Source: Citrus sinensis (taxonomy: Eukaryota; Streptophyta; Magnoliopsida; Sapindales; Rutaceae). Taken from it: DNA of 64,000 nt. How positions within the stretch are numbered: position 1 is the first letter of the stretch; the number at the start of each line of letters is the position of its first letter. A model generated the notes under the pieces. That model saw only the letters and a program-made list of their open reading frames with translations, was not told the DNA's origin and made no database searches. The position numbers and the translations under genes were made by a program. The stretch lies in assembly GCF_022201045.2 (NCBI RefSeq), contig NC_068560.1, positions 38,589,001 to 38,653,000 on the forward strand. Reading direction: 5' to 3'. Shown here one piece after another: positions 37,189 through 49,239 of this stretch.

Positions 37189-40100
37189 CAATTACCTAGG
37201 GGTGGGCACGGGTCGGGTTGATAGCCAACCCGACCCAACCCGCATATAGAACGGGTTGAAAAAATTCAACCCAACCCAACCCATTACATTTTTCAACCCA
37301 ACCCGACCCAACCCGCAACTCTGCGGGTTGGGTCGGGTTGGGTTGATTGGGTTGGGCTTTTGAAAAAACCCATTTTTATTGTCTAAATAAAAATAAAAAA
37401 ATAATTAAAAAAAATTAAAAGAAACACAAATACTAAAATTCTTACAACAAATCCAATATTTCAAAATTTAGCAATCAAATTATTAGTACATAACTAATGA
37501 AAAAAAAGTACATAAATTTAAAATCTTGTTTAATACAAAACATTAAAGTCCAAAGAGTGAAATTATAAGTCTTCCATACATAGGAAGAGAGTTTTCCCGA
37601 AACCATTGCTACACCAACCAATAGGAGTGTAATGAAGATCAGTCCAATGACATCAAAATCCAGATCAATCCAAATTAATGACATCAAAATCTGATGCCAA
37701 TCTTGAATCTATATAACAATAAAAATAAAAATATTAGGCATATATGATATAACAAATAAATACAAGGAAAATATAAATAGAATAAAAATAAAAATCATAA
37801 TATAAATATTTACCTGATGTAATTGATTCATAAAATGCCATATCTTCAACCGAAGATGTATCTTCTTCTACGGCAATACGAGAAGAACAAAGCCAATTTT
37901 GCCCACATATTAAGCTCTCTACCATTTTAGGACTCAAAGAAGCTCGAAATGGATCAAGAATGCGTCCTCCTGTACTGAATGCAGACTCAGAAGCAACTGT
38001 AGATATTGGGATTGAAAGAATGTCTTTGGCTATATTAGACAAAACTTTATACTTCCCACCATTTACCTTCCACCAGTTCAACAAATCAAATGAATCATCA
38101 AAGCAATTTTCACAATCATCTAATAAATATTTGTCCACTTCATTTTTCAACTCTACACCATCCTCTTCCAGCTGCTTCTTTTTCCATTTTGAAAGTTTTG
38201 CTACCTTGGCTAGTCTATAATCAATAATATCACTTTTTTTCTCTAACTCGGATGGACAAATGACAGCATTAACAGATTGGTTTTGGCTACCACTATCACA
38301 TCTAGAGTTATTATTTGTGTAAAAATCATACAAAGAAGATAATAAGCCCTTAATCACTTTTATGAGCTCACACACAACATTTTCATCATACAACTCCTCA
38401 AAACAAAATTTCACAAAACTCAATTTATAACGCGGATCAAGCACAACAGCAACAATTAACAACTTATTTAGAGTGTTGAGGGAACCCCAATATTTGTCAT
38501 ACTTCTCTTTCATCTTCTTGGCCATTGCACTGAAATAAGAATCATCACTTACTATCAATCATTTTAAATTTGACTCTATAGAATGCATCTCATGAAAATA
38601 CAAATGTGATGTAACAGACAAAGAAGCACTAAATTTTTTTGTAATTTCATAGAAATTCTCCAAAAAATTATTCAACACACTTGCATTCACCCAATCTATA
38701 TGTTCCGGTGGCCCAATCCTTTTTTTTCCACCCTCTTTCTCTTCAAAATAGGATCTATAAAATCCATCATCATCCTCCAATCGTTCAAAAGCTTTTTGAT
38801 ATACAAGAGCACTCTCTAACATCAAATAGGTGGAATTCCACCTAGTAGGAACATCCATCACAACAATACGTTTAGAATCAAGTTTTTCATGCTCAACACA
38901 TTTTCTAAACCTTACTAATCTAGCCGGTGATGATCTTACATATTTCACAGCATTGCGAATGCTAGAAACAGAATTATTCATCTCTTTCAACCTCTCAGTC
39001 ACAATCAAATTTATAATATGTGCACAACATCTAACATGAAGGTAATCACCATTCAACACAAGCCCACCCCAATTATTTAGCTTCTTTTTTAAATAAGAAA
39101 TGACCAAATCATTCGAACTTGCATTATCAACAGTAATTGTAAACACTCTATCAATACCCCATTCAAGCAAGCAAGACTCAATCAATTTTCCAATTGTATC
39201 TCCTTTATGATCATCGATCTGGCAAAAGTTTAATATCCTTTTATGAAGTTGCCACTCATCATCAATAAAATGGGCTGTAATAACCATGTAATTCAAATTT
39301 TGTATTGAAGTCCAACAATCAGTTGTTATACAAACCCTATACTTATTACGAGCAAACACTTTTTTCAAATTATTCTTCTCATTTAAGTACAACTGATACA
39401 CATCTCTAGCAACAGTTCTCCTAGAAAAACGATCAAGTTTTGGACAAGCTTTGCTCATAAATTTCCGAAACCCTTCTTTTTCAACAAAACTAAAGGGCAA
39501 TTCATAAATAATTATCATCTCAATGCATGCTTTTCTAATGTCCTCTTTGCTACAAGATATTGCCACAAGATTACTGCCACCACCAGTTGTGTTATCCTCA
39601 AACACCAAGGTTTTTTGTTTTAAATCAACTTTCCTATCAGCATAGGCTGTGCATGCTGCCAAGTGATTCCATAAAGTACGGGTCCCAATAAATCTAGAAT
39701 GATACGCATACACTTTAGAACAGTAGTTACACTTACATTTTGTATCATTCTCTAATTTTGTGTAATGTTCCCATACTTTTGACGCTTTTCCACCTTTTCC
39801 ATTGCCTGCATTTGTATTAATAGCACTATCAGTTGTACTTTGAGTTGTTGAAGGTGTAGAGATATTAACTCCTGGATTACTGGATGAATTTGCTTCCATC
39901 TACAAGGAAAAAATTCCAGGCCAAGAATATTGTTATTATCCTATTAATAATTAACAAATAATCAAAAAAATAACAAATAGTGGTCACAGCAAGCTTAAAG
40001 CTCTTTTATTAATACATTTAACCATGTTTGGATACTACAATAAATAAATATGATTAAAATAATTTTATGAAAAAAAAATCCATCGGAGATAGAATACATA

Positions 40101-40742
40101 TGTGAATTTGAGAGCATGACTAGTTAATAGTAATACTGAATATATTTCTGCAGAACAATGCCCAGGAGATGTTTGTCGAAAAGCTTTTTCCCTAAGATTG
40201 TAATAATAACAATTATTTTATTTATGTTAATCCGATTGTTGATTAAGCTTGACACCATCATAACAACCAAAATTTGACCAACTTTTATCAATAAAAAAAT
40301 ATTATAAAGCACCAAATCATGAAATCAAATGACCAACTTGTTTCAAAATAATAATAAATTAGTAAAATAGAAAGAAGAAAGAACCTAAGCATGTGACGAT
40401 GTGTAGTTTGAGCAATTTGAGCAGCTTTTCAAGAAACGTTGAGTTGTGATGTTGTTGTGTTCTATGCGCGAGCAGATGAGCAGCTGCAGCTGTTCTTTAA
40501 ACAAGAAAATTTGAGTTTAGGGTTCAGAGAAGTTGCTAAATATATATTCATATATACGGGTTGACGGGTCGGGTTGGGTTAAAAATTTACAACCCGACCC
40601 AACCCGCAAACAGTGCGGGTTGAAAATTTAACAACCCAACCCGACCCGTAAATTTTATCAACCCAACCCAACCCGCAAAAATTCATACGGGTTGGGTCGG
40701 GTTCACGGGTTGGGCGGGTTGGTGCCCACCCCTACAATTACC
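37189..40742 (-). mobile_element. hAT transposon, near-complete, with 8-bp duplication
   Basis: The element spans 37197-40734 (3538 bp) and is flanked by a perfect 8-bp duplication CAATTACC (37189-37196 and 40735-40742), the hAT hallmark. Its ends are inverted: the left begins TAGGGGTGGGCACGGGTCGG and the right, in reverse complement, begins TAGGGGTGGGCACCAACCCG. Subterminal arrays of the CCCAACCCGACCC type fill about 160 bp inside each end, in opposite orientation. The transposase gene is on the minus strand. The insertion lies in the left LTR of the older retroelement. Near-identical ends, a perfect duplication and an almost open transposase indicate a recent insertion. Confidence 0.95.
37734..39899 (-). 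pseudogene. hAT transposase (BED finger type), one in-frame stop
   Basis: The product starts MEANSSSNPGVNISTPSTTQ at 39899. A BED zinc finger follows at about residues 40-85 (KCKCNYCSKVYAYHSRF, then LWNHLAAC). The catalytic core has the first aspartate in VCITTDCWTS, the second in FTITVDNASSND, and the RW motif in VPTRWNSTYL. After residue 446 a TGA at 38559-38561 stops the frame, and the same frame continues with IVSDDSYFSAMAKKMKEKYD. The hATC dimerisation region with the catalytic glutamate follows (LSIPISTVASESAFSTGGRI, then DPFRASLSPKMVESL). The open end is ...FYESITS before a possible GT donor. Apart from the TGA everything needed is present, so the stop may be a recent mutation or a sequencing error. 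The truncated form would still contain the DNA-binding finger. Confidence 0.9.
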
Positions 40743-41050
40743 CTAGTAGTTTTCTCACACCCAAACCTCAATAACACCTAATCTCTTAATATACCCACCG
40801 TTTCCCCCACACTTGAACCTCTCTACTTGTAGAGAACTGATTGATGTATTATACAAATAAGTGAACTCAACCTTTTTATACATAGTGATTATTTCTTGTA
40901 AGAGAAGTCTTTTTTTTCTTATATTAGTTGTACTCCTCATTGAATAAGTCAAGATCGAAAGGGAAAATTACTTATTCCTTAAATAGGAATCCTACTAAAG
41001 AAGAAAATATCATAGGAAATAAGGAAATCCTTATTGAAAACAATCTACCA

Positions 41051-41587
41051 TGTATCTTCACAACCATATCGTCTCCACCTTCTTTACTTTACCAAAACTA
41101 CACTCACATAGGGCTTATGAGAATCTCTCCACCATGGGTAAATTCTTATCCTCTACCCTACATAAATGTCAAACCATACCTTATGTACAAATCCTTTGGA
41201 CCCCTAATAGCAACACATCCTCTTCCATGGCACGCAAAAAAGGTAAACAAGTCTCTCATGCAGAAAAAAAACACACCACCAGCCAACATAATCAATATCT
41301 TTGTCTTCTGATTTGGAGCTATTTGCGAAACTTATTTTATTCCAACAATCTCCTTAAAGGTGCCTTGATTGTCTACACACTTTCAGTATCATCCACTAGT
41401 GGGAATATGGTTTACATTGCCCTTGTTGTCCTTGCGTAACCAGATAAAATCAATATATCATGGACTTGAATTTGCCACAAGCCAAAATTAATTCTTCCAT
41501 CAAACTTTTCTATTTCTACCTTTAGAGGTTTTGAAAATCTCATTGCTAATATATTTGCTCTGCTGCAACCTTAGCTCTGGTACCACT
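41051..41587 (-). other. Internal region of the LTR element
   Basis: About 540 bp between the two LTRs. I see no gag, protease, integrase or reverse transcriptase motifs. The primer-site-like sequence lies at the right edge. This shortness is what suggests a TRIM-like element. Confidence 0.6.
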
Positions 41588-42093
41588 TGTTAGGAAATTT
41601 TAATCTCACGCAAGATCTTGCAAGTAAAAAATATCATCTAAATAATAATCAGAAAATAGATATAGAATAAAATTAATCACACAACACAAGAATTTACATG
41701 GAAAACTCTTATACTAGGGAAAGACGACAACCACCAAGGACGACAAGACACAAATCCACTATATAGAAAATTATTACAATGACTGTAGTATTTTGCGCAC
41801 ACTCAAAACTCCAATAACACTCGATATCTTAATAGACATGTTGTTCCTCTCTCATTAGAAAATGTCTATCTACAGAGAGCTGATTGCTATGTTATACTGA
41901 TAAGTGAAGTCAATCTCTTTATAAATAGTGATTATTTCTTGTAAAAGAAGTATTTTTTTCTTATATTAGTTGTACTCCTCCTTGAATAAGTCAACTCCAA
42001 AGGGAAAATTACTTCTTCCTTAAATATGAATCCCACTAAAGAAAAAAAAATCCTAAGAAATCCTTATTAAAAAATAAAACATATTTCCTAACA

Positions 42094-43400
42094 TAAATCA
42101 TAGTCATACTAAAGCGATTTCATTTTTAATCAAATGTTAATCAGAATTATATCAAAGCCATAATAATAACTGGGGATGGGGGATCCCCATGCCATACAAT
42201 TACAATTTATATTATGAATTTCATATAGTCATGTTATGTTAAAATGATAAAACCTCATATTTCATGTTCAATTATGATTATAAATACAAGTTCCTACTTT
42301 GTGAGTTTAAGATACACTTTAAATTGGAACAAGCACACATAACGTTTGTATTGTGACATAGGAATGTTTTCAAATTTAGTCCAAGAGACGAACACAATCC
42401 AAGATCATGACTCCACTTGTTTGATTAACTGTATTTTTTAGAGGTAACTAAATTATGTATTTTATATTGATAGAAAGATAAACGTTTCTAACTTTTTAAG
42501 AATTTTACGGAATTAAATTCAAATTTCTCTTCATAAAAATATTCAAGATTTTGTCAACAAAATCATACTTAATTGTCAAGATTTCTGCACAAGTTTACAG
42601 GAATCAATCTATCAAGATTCGGTTAATAAGCTTCATACCATTGGAAAGCTTTGTGAGTTAGGAGCTTAATCAACTTCATGGTGTTCAATTTAATGGACTT
42701 CATGATCCCCAAAAATTCTCATAACTAATATTACCTTTTTGTCCTCTCTTTTTGGAGAAAAAGTTTGTGCACAAATCATAATTTACAATACTGGAGGGAC
42801 TAAGATCCTCTCCTTGTCTCTCCTTATACTTATAATCTAGTGAAAAAAGTTGGCTTGATTATTAAAAAAAAAGTGAAAATACAAATACAAAACTCAATTT
42901 TGACCACTCATTAAACAAAGGAAGGTAACGAGAGAAAAAAGATAATGTAAGGATCTTTATCTTGTGGAATTATAATTTGATATGACAATGCTATAGATCA
43001 ATTATCAACAATATAATTTGTTGAGATATTTAGTACATCATATTCCTGCTAACACGATCTAACTTTAATAATCCTTTTTATTAGGTTTAGGATGTGCAGT
43101 TTCATCTCAAAACCTAATCCATTTAGTAATTAAACTGATAGATCTTATTTGTAAGCACTATTTCTTTTATTCGTCAACTCAACCAGTTAATACGTTTATG
43201 CCAAAAAATCGAATGAGTAGGTAAGTTCCCACCAACTAAAACAAATAATATTTTATGTCAATTATCCACCATATTATCAAGGCACATGAACATATGCTTC
43301 GATTGAAAGCCATGTAAAGAACCAATCTTTAAGACTCGGTTTTGAAAGACAATTATATCCAACAACTTTACTTGAAAGCAATATTTCAATCACATAAAAC
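42094..43400. other. Spacer upstream of XCP
   Basis: AT-rich DNA between the LTR element and the protease gene. It should include the XCP promoter; no other feature is supported. Confidence 0.45.
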
Positions 43401-43407
43401 TATATAA
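43401..43407 (+). promoter_or_regulatory. TATA box of the XCP gene
   Basis: TATATAA lies 53 bp upstream of the start codon, giving a short 5' UTR of about 20-25 nt ending in an A-rich leader. Confidence 0.55.
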
Positions 43408-43453
43408 CCCCATTTTATCTTCGCCTTCGGCTTCATCCCTCAAAACAAAAAAA

Positions 43454-44951
43454 ATGGCTCTTTCTTCACAGTTTAAGACAATTTTAATCTCATTTTGTAT
43501 TTCTTTTTTTATTCGTTCATCTTTTGCAAGAGATTTCTCCATCGTGGGCTACTCTCCTGAGGACTTGACTTCAAATGACAAGCTCATCGATCTCTTTGAG
43601 TCATGGATGTCCAAATTCGAAAAGGTTTATGAGAGCCTTGATGAGAAGTTGGAGAGATTTGAGATTTTTAAGGATAATTTGAGGCACATTGATGAGACCA
43701 ATAGGAAGATAAAAAATTATTGGCTTGGTCTGAATGAATTTGCTGATTTGAGGCACGAAGAGTTCAAAGAGATGTTTTTAGGATTGAAGCCTGATTTGGC
43801 TAGAAGAAAAGATCAATCCCATGAAGATTTTAGTTATAAAGATGTTGTTGATTTGCCTAAATCTGTGGATTGGAGAAAGAAAGGTGCAGTTACTCATGTC
43901 AAGAACCAAGGTTCATGTGGTAAGCATTTAAATATAGCTAGCTTGATTACACAAGTAATTTAGTAGTACGTTAAATTTAATTAGCGTATATTTGTAACTT
44001 TTCTAGTTAAAGTTGAAAGCATAAGCGTACATGAAAAATGAGTTAAAGCAAGTGCTTGTTTGGAAAAGAGAATCAGCATAGATTAATTAATTTATTTAAC
44101 ATCATATTCATGTTTTGGAACCACCCATCTATGTTACACTTAATAGATAGTGATTCCCTTTCACTTTCACAATAATAATGGATTGAATGCAGTAGCACTT
44201 TGATTTCAAGCATATATACTCTCAATGAGGGGTGTGTGTTTATATATAGCAAGAGGTTATCAATAATATATATAGGGTTGATTTTTTTTATTTTGTTCGG
44301 TATGTGCAGGTAGCTGCTGGGCATTTTCAACAGTGGCTGCAGTTGAGGGAATAAACCAAATTGTTACAGGAAATTTGGCTTCATTGTCTGAGCAAGAGCT
44401 AATCGACTGTGACAACACATATAACAATGGTTGCAATGGGGGCCTAATGGATTATGCATTTCAGTACATTGTCTCAACTGGTGGGCTTCACAAAGAAGAA
44501 GACTATCCTTACATTATGGAGGAAGGCACTTGTGAGATGACTAAGGTAATTAATCTCCAAATTTAACACTTGACCCAACATCAACAATTTCATTAGTTAA
44601 TTACCAAAGTTTAAAAAAGAAATAACGACTTTTTTTTAAAAAAAAATTAGTTACAAAAGATTATCCAATCCATACATGCATCATGGAACGATTTTTTAAT
44701 TTTCTTTTACAGGGAGAATCAGAGGTTGTAACCATCAATGGGTACCATGATGTTCCCCAAAATAGCGAAGACAGCCTCTTGAAGGCACTTGCAAATCAGC
44801 CTCTCAGTGTTGCCATTGAAGCTTCTGGCCGAGATTTCCAATTTTATAGTGGGGTGAGTCCCCGCATTGTTATAATCTTTTTTTGGGGGTGGGCTGAGCC
44901 CCGCATATATAAGGCGTTGCTCATTAGTCAAGCATTTATTGATTTGTACTG

Positions 44952-45013
<62 letters not shown>

Positions 45014-45265
45014 CAGAGTTATTGATCGTAGTCCGATGTTTAATTGTAGGGTGTTTATGATGGGCACTGTGGAACTCAGTTGGACCATGGAGTGGCAGCC
45101 GTTGGATATGGATCTACCAGAGGCCTGGATTACATAATTGTGAAGAATTCATGGGGACCAAAATGGGGGGAAAAAGGCTACATAAGAATGAAGAGGAACA
45201 CTGGAAAACCTGAAGGCCTCTGTGGAATCAACAAAATGGCTTCTTATCCCATTAAAAAGAAGTGA
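43454..45265 (+). CDS. Xylem-type papain-like cysteine protease (XCP1/XCP2)
   Basis: XCP proteases are made as vacuolar proenzymes and digest the contents of dying xylem vessel cells. Four exons (43454-43919, 44310-44545, 44713-44853, 45050-45265) join in frame to 352 aa, near the about 355 aa of Arabidopsis XCP1/2. A signal peptide covers residues 1 to about 25. The I29 propeptide has the ERFNIN-type helix ([16 protein letters not shown]) and GLNEFADL. The mature enzyme begins near [20 protein letters not shown]. The catalytic cysteine is C158 in GSCGSCWAF, the histidine lies in [11 protein letters not shown], and the asparagine in [15 protein letters not shown]. There is no C-terminal granulin domain, which separates it from RD21. 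Intron 3 contains a long AT repeat. It converges on the PHT1 gene, as XCP2 and PHT1;8 are neighbours in Arabidopsis. Confidence 0.92.
44954..45003. repeat. (AT)n microsatellite in XCP intron 3
   Basis: About 25 AT units, followed by a short CA run. It does not touch the splice sites. Confidence 0.9.
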
Positions 45266-45591
45266 TGAGCCTCATGCCTCCATTTCACTTTCATCAAAAC
45301 ACTATATACCATTTGCTAGTGTGTCAATATTATAAATTAATTTCTAATATTGTCATACAGGCTATAAATATATATATATATATATATATATAAACAATTA
45401 ACAATGTAATGTTTATTTTGATATATATATATATATATTTATGTTACAACATGCCTTTTCACTTCTAGTATACACAACGTTTTCAAGCTTAATTATGTTC
45501 TACAAATTAAAATTCCTTAATCACAGAATTCGTAAATCGCAAACCACATTTTGATACAATTTACATTAACACAGACGGAGAGTGATATTCT
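45266..45591. other. Shared 3' region of XCP and PHT1
   Basis: The 326-bp gap between two convergent genes contains two TA runs (about 45368-45392 and 45421-45440) and presumably both poly-A sites. Confidence 0.5.
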
Positions 45592-47455
45592 CTATGGAGC
45601 ATCAGCATTAACAGCAACTTCATTATTGTTGCGAGGTGAATTTGTTCGCAAGCTTGATTTCGTGAGACATCTAAGAAAACACAGCGCATCGGAATCATCT
45701 TCTTTCTCATTCTCCTCCAGTGATCTCCCCATTGTTTCACGGGTGAAAAAATAAGTAATGGCGAATCCCATAAAACAAACACCACCCAAGATCAACAGTG
45801 CTATGGTCACTCCAGTCGCATTAACTTTGTTATCATCGTGTGAAGCCCACAAGAAGGCTACTGTCCCAATTATGGCACCAACTTTTCCAAAAGCCCCCGA
45901 AATCCCATGACATGTTGATCTAAATCTTGCAGGAAATAGCTCAGCGGGCACAATGAAAGTTGTTGTATTGGGGCCAAAATTTGCAAAGAAAAATGTTAGG
46001 GCATAGAGGAACATGAATCCGAAATTGGTGTGCTTGCTCCATTTATAGCTATAAGGTACCCCAATGGCTAAGTAAATTACCCCCATGAAGAAAAACCCTA
46101 GGGCTTGGATTGCGACTCTGCCTATACGATCAATGAAAAAGACGGTGACAAAGTAACCTGGAATGGTGGAACAAATGGCGAAAATGGCTTGGTGTCTTGC
46201 AACTTTGAAGGCTTCTTCAAATGCACTCCTGGTCTGATCATGACCGTTGCCATCAATGTACTGATGGTAGATTTTAGATTGGAAGAGGTTGCTACTGTAG
46301 AAGACTATGTCGACGAGCAGCCACGAGGTGGCGCAGGCGAATAGGTCGCGGCCGTGTCGGCGTAGGAATCGCTTCGAGATTAAGGGGTACTGGGGTGGAC
46401 TTGGTGGCAATGGATACTCCTCTGCAATTTGGCTTATCGATACGTCTAGTACTTTCTCCATGTCTTTTGCTGCTTGCATTACATTTTGCTCCACCAAAGC
46501 CGTGTATCTTGAAGAAATTAAAAATAATACAATAATTTATTTATATATCACTAAATTTTAATCATAAATTATCAAGTCAAATTAGTTAAGCTATATATAC
46601 ATATAATACAGTGAAAATCACTCCCCAATAATTACCTCCCCCCCCCCCCCCCACCCCACCACACACACAGATATATATATATATATATGCGCGCGCGCAC
46701 GTACACGTACAAATTAAATGGGTCAAAACACAGGTAGGTAGGGGTATAGAGGTAGCGTACCTTGCAGATTCAGGCATCGTCATACGCCAATAATAGGTGA
46801 AAGCAGCCGGAATAGAACCCAGCATGAGAATCAACCTCCAGGCAATATCAGCTTGATGCTGCCTCTTGTTGACATCGTTGTCCCGAGTTGTGGTTGCCTC
46901 AAAGATTTTGCAAACCGCCATGGTGACCGTAGAGCTGGCCAAGATACCAAAGCCCTGCATAGAAAAAACCGCCGCAATGAAGGCGCCACGCGTCATCTTG
47001 TTAGCGAACTCGGACATGATGGTAGCAGATAAGGGATAGTCCCCGCCGATGCCAACTCCAAGCAAGAACCTGAAGAAGCCTAGACTCCCGAGGACGCATT
47101 GTTTAGTGGTGCAAATGGAGAAGCCACATGCAAGGGAGCTAAGCACCATCAACATCAATGCTAATCCGTACACGCGCCGACGTCCGATGAGGTCACCTAG
47201 TCTGCCGAAGACCAGCTGCCCTATCACCGTGCCCAGTAAAGCCAGGGCTAACATCGGCGATACGACCGCGTTTGGGATTTGGAATCGATCGGCGCCATCG
47301 CTGTAGTAGATTCTTCCGAGGAGCTTCATGATGGGCGGGATACAGAAGAGGTCATAGGCATCGGTAAAGAGCCCCATCCCGGCTATTATTATGGCTTTGA
47401 AGTGATAGTACTGGGTCTTTGCTGAGTCTAGCGCTGAGAGCACTTTCAACGCCAT
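45592..47455 (-). CDS. High-affinity phosphate transporter, PHT1;8/PHT1;9 clade
   Basis: A 12-helix plasma-membrane proton/phosphate symporter. Two exons (46761-47455 and 45592-46507) join in frame to 536 aa, the family length. The N-terminus [20 protein letters not shown] leads to [20 protein letters not shown]. The PHT1 signature [16 protein letters not shown] and the charged loop with [14 protein letters not shown] are intact. The central loop reads [20 protein letters not shown], and the second half has [20 protein letters not shown] and [14 protein letters not shown]. The N-terminal LSALD start and the intron position match PHT1;8/PHT1;9, which work in phosphate uptake and root-to-shoot movement. 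The clade call is also backed by gene order. Regulation by phosphate starvation is expected for the family, but I did not find a clear P1BS (GNATATNC) site upstream. Confidence 0.93.
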
Positions 47456-47517
47456 TCTTATTTATTTTTTTCTTATCTCTTTATTCTGCTTGCTCTTGAT
47501 CATCAGCGAGCTGGATA

Positions 47518-47525
47518 TTTATATA
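47518..47525 (-). promoter_or_regulatory. Candidate TATA box of the PHT1 gene
   Basis: On the minus strand this reads TATATAAA about 65 bp upstream of the ATG, implying a 5' UTR of roughly 35 nt. Confidence 0.5.
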
Positions 47526-49239
47526 GCTCATGAACAATTAATTCAAGATCTCTCTCTCTCTGTATATATATAAATATATCTCTATATATAATCAAAAACG
47601 ACAAAGTAAACTAGTGGGTTCATTTTTGGTTGTTTTTCTTCTTCTTCTATGTATGTATGTATATATATATATATATATATGTCCTTATGATCTTTTTATT
47701 TAGAAATTAATTATTATTATTATTATTATTATTATAATAAACTTAATATTAGCAAGAAAGCCCCAGTACCATGGGGTTTCGTTGATGTGATCGAAGGTTG
47801 ACTTGTAAAATTAGGCCCTGTTTGTCTGATTAGATATATAATCTAGATCACAAGCTCATCTACGTACCAAACGGAGCCTTATCCAGCCAGGGCTGTGATT
47901 CCAAGAAGATGCGGATAATTTGATTAATTTCATCGGCCATTTTAGCTTTAAAATATTGACTTGGGTTTTGTTCAAAGTCTTTTCTCTGCTTCTATTTGCT
48001 GCTGAGTGTTTGAAGATATTGGAATTTAAGACTACGATCGATGTTAGGTGGTTGTGACTTGTGGTGTTGTTTATGAATAATAAAATATCTTACGACGGCT
48101 TTTGTTTCTGGTTCCGAGTTAATTTCGTCCTCTTATCTTTTCTATTATTACGATTGTGTTGAAAAAAATAATAATAATATTAATAACAACAACAACAACG
48201 TTCCTTCCTTTGAATTGTTTACTATTATTATTTTTTGGGCCAGCATTAGTTTTCATTTTTGCTTCTTCTTTTTTTTTTCCAACTGTTTTTGTTTGGAAAA
48301 ATTTGGTCTTGTCGATGCCGAGGAGGAAAATGATAAATTAGCTAGAATAGAAAAGTCTAATTGTCTTGTGGAAATTAATACTCGCAAGTATCAATTACAA
48401 TCAAACATTTATGGCGTAGGGTATGTGGAGTGTGGACCATCCTTCGATTGGACTCAATGTGTTGCTTGAGAGAAAAAAGAAAAGAAAAAACGAATTGGAA
48501 ATTTTCGACGGTCAATAAACCTCATCGCTGGATACGAAGCAACCCCGAAGGAAATAAATTCCAGTCTTTTGAATTCTTATGTATTTTTTTCCCACGGAAT
48601 CTGAAACTTGTGTCTTTGACTCTCTCTGTGTGAGACTTTATAGTTTATTTCTAAAAAAAAAAAAAAAAAAAGTAAATTCTGTCATGAGATGGTAGTTTTT
48701 GCTTTGGCTTGACGCCCCGCCATCAATATGATATTCATTTAATAGATGATAGAATATAATTTTATTCATATCAATTATATAAAATTTATTATCTAATAGA
48801 TGAATGTCACATAATAATTTAATTTAATTGTTAAAATCTAAATAGTTATTATTATTTTTTTTTTTAAAAAGACACACATCATTCATGATTCAAGCATTAT
48901 AAATATATATATATATATGTAAATTTTCCAAATATTATCTCAATACTTCCATCTCAGTTCCCAGTTATTGTAACGTCACCAACATTCCCTTCCCACCATC
49001 AAATGAATAAATACCACCTCCCTCACCTAATCAAGATAAGAAATTCAATGGTAAAAGGAAATTTTGCTATTTTAAAAATTATTTTAGCTTGACCAAATAA
49101 AGGCAAAATCTATTTACATTAAACCCAAGATGAACTTCCAATATTTTACAGTTTAAACTGCTCTCTGTAGCATTATTCCATAACTCCACAGAACATAAGT
49201 TTTTCTCAAATTTCAAGGTACAGAATGTTGATGCGGCTA
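47526..49239. other. PHT1 upstream region and spacer
   Basis: Holds a TA run near 47660-47680, an ATT triplet run near 47712-47735 and a poly-A run near 48652-48671. An open frame at about 48215-48469 has no recognisable motif. No gene supported. Confidence 0.45.

Larger units (their letters stand above)
36999..42093 (-). mobile_element. Short LTR element (TRIM-like), split by a hAT insertion
   Basis: An old LTR retroelement. The right LTR is 41588-42093 (506 bp) and begins TGTTAGGAAA and ends TTTCCTAACA. The left LTR runs 36999-37196 and, after the inserted hAT, 40743 to about 41050. A 5-bp target duplication TAAAT flanks the whole at 36994-36998 and 42094-42098. Just inside the right LTR (about 41573-41586) the reverse complement reads GTGGTACCAGAGC, close to the initiator tRNA-Met primer site, so the element points to the minus strand and the right LTR is its 5' LTR. 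Without the hAT it is only about 1.55 kb, with about 540 bp between the LTRs and no gag or pol sequence that I can recognise, so it is a miniature or strongly deleted Copia-like member. The two LTRs differ at many sites, so it is old and inactive. Confidence 0.85.

Noticed and set aside
37208-37366. Telomere-like or CRISPR-like repeat array
   Set aside because: The CCCAACCCGA units are irregular, have no spacers and are mirrored at the other end of the hAT, so they are subterminal repeats of that transposon.
41050-41439. Protein gene inside the LTR element
   Set aside because: Overlapping open frames of about 130 codons have no recognisable retroelement or host domain and look like chance reading of T/C-rich DNA.
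48215-48469. Possible gene fragment between PHT1 and the IDM3-like gene
   Set aside because: The frame is open for 84 codons but starts in a Phe-rich run and has no motif I recognise, so it is more likely chance.
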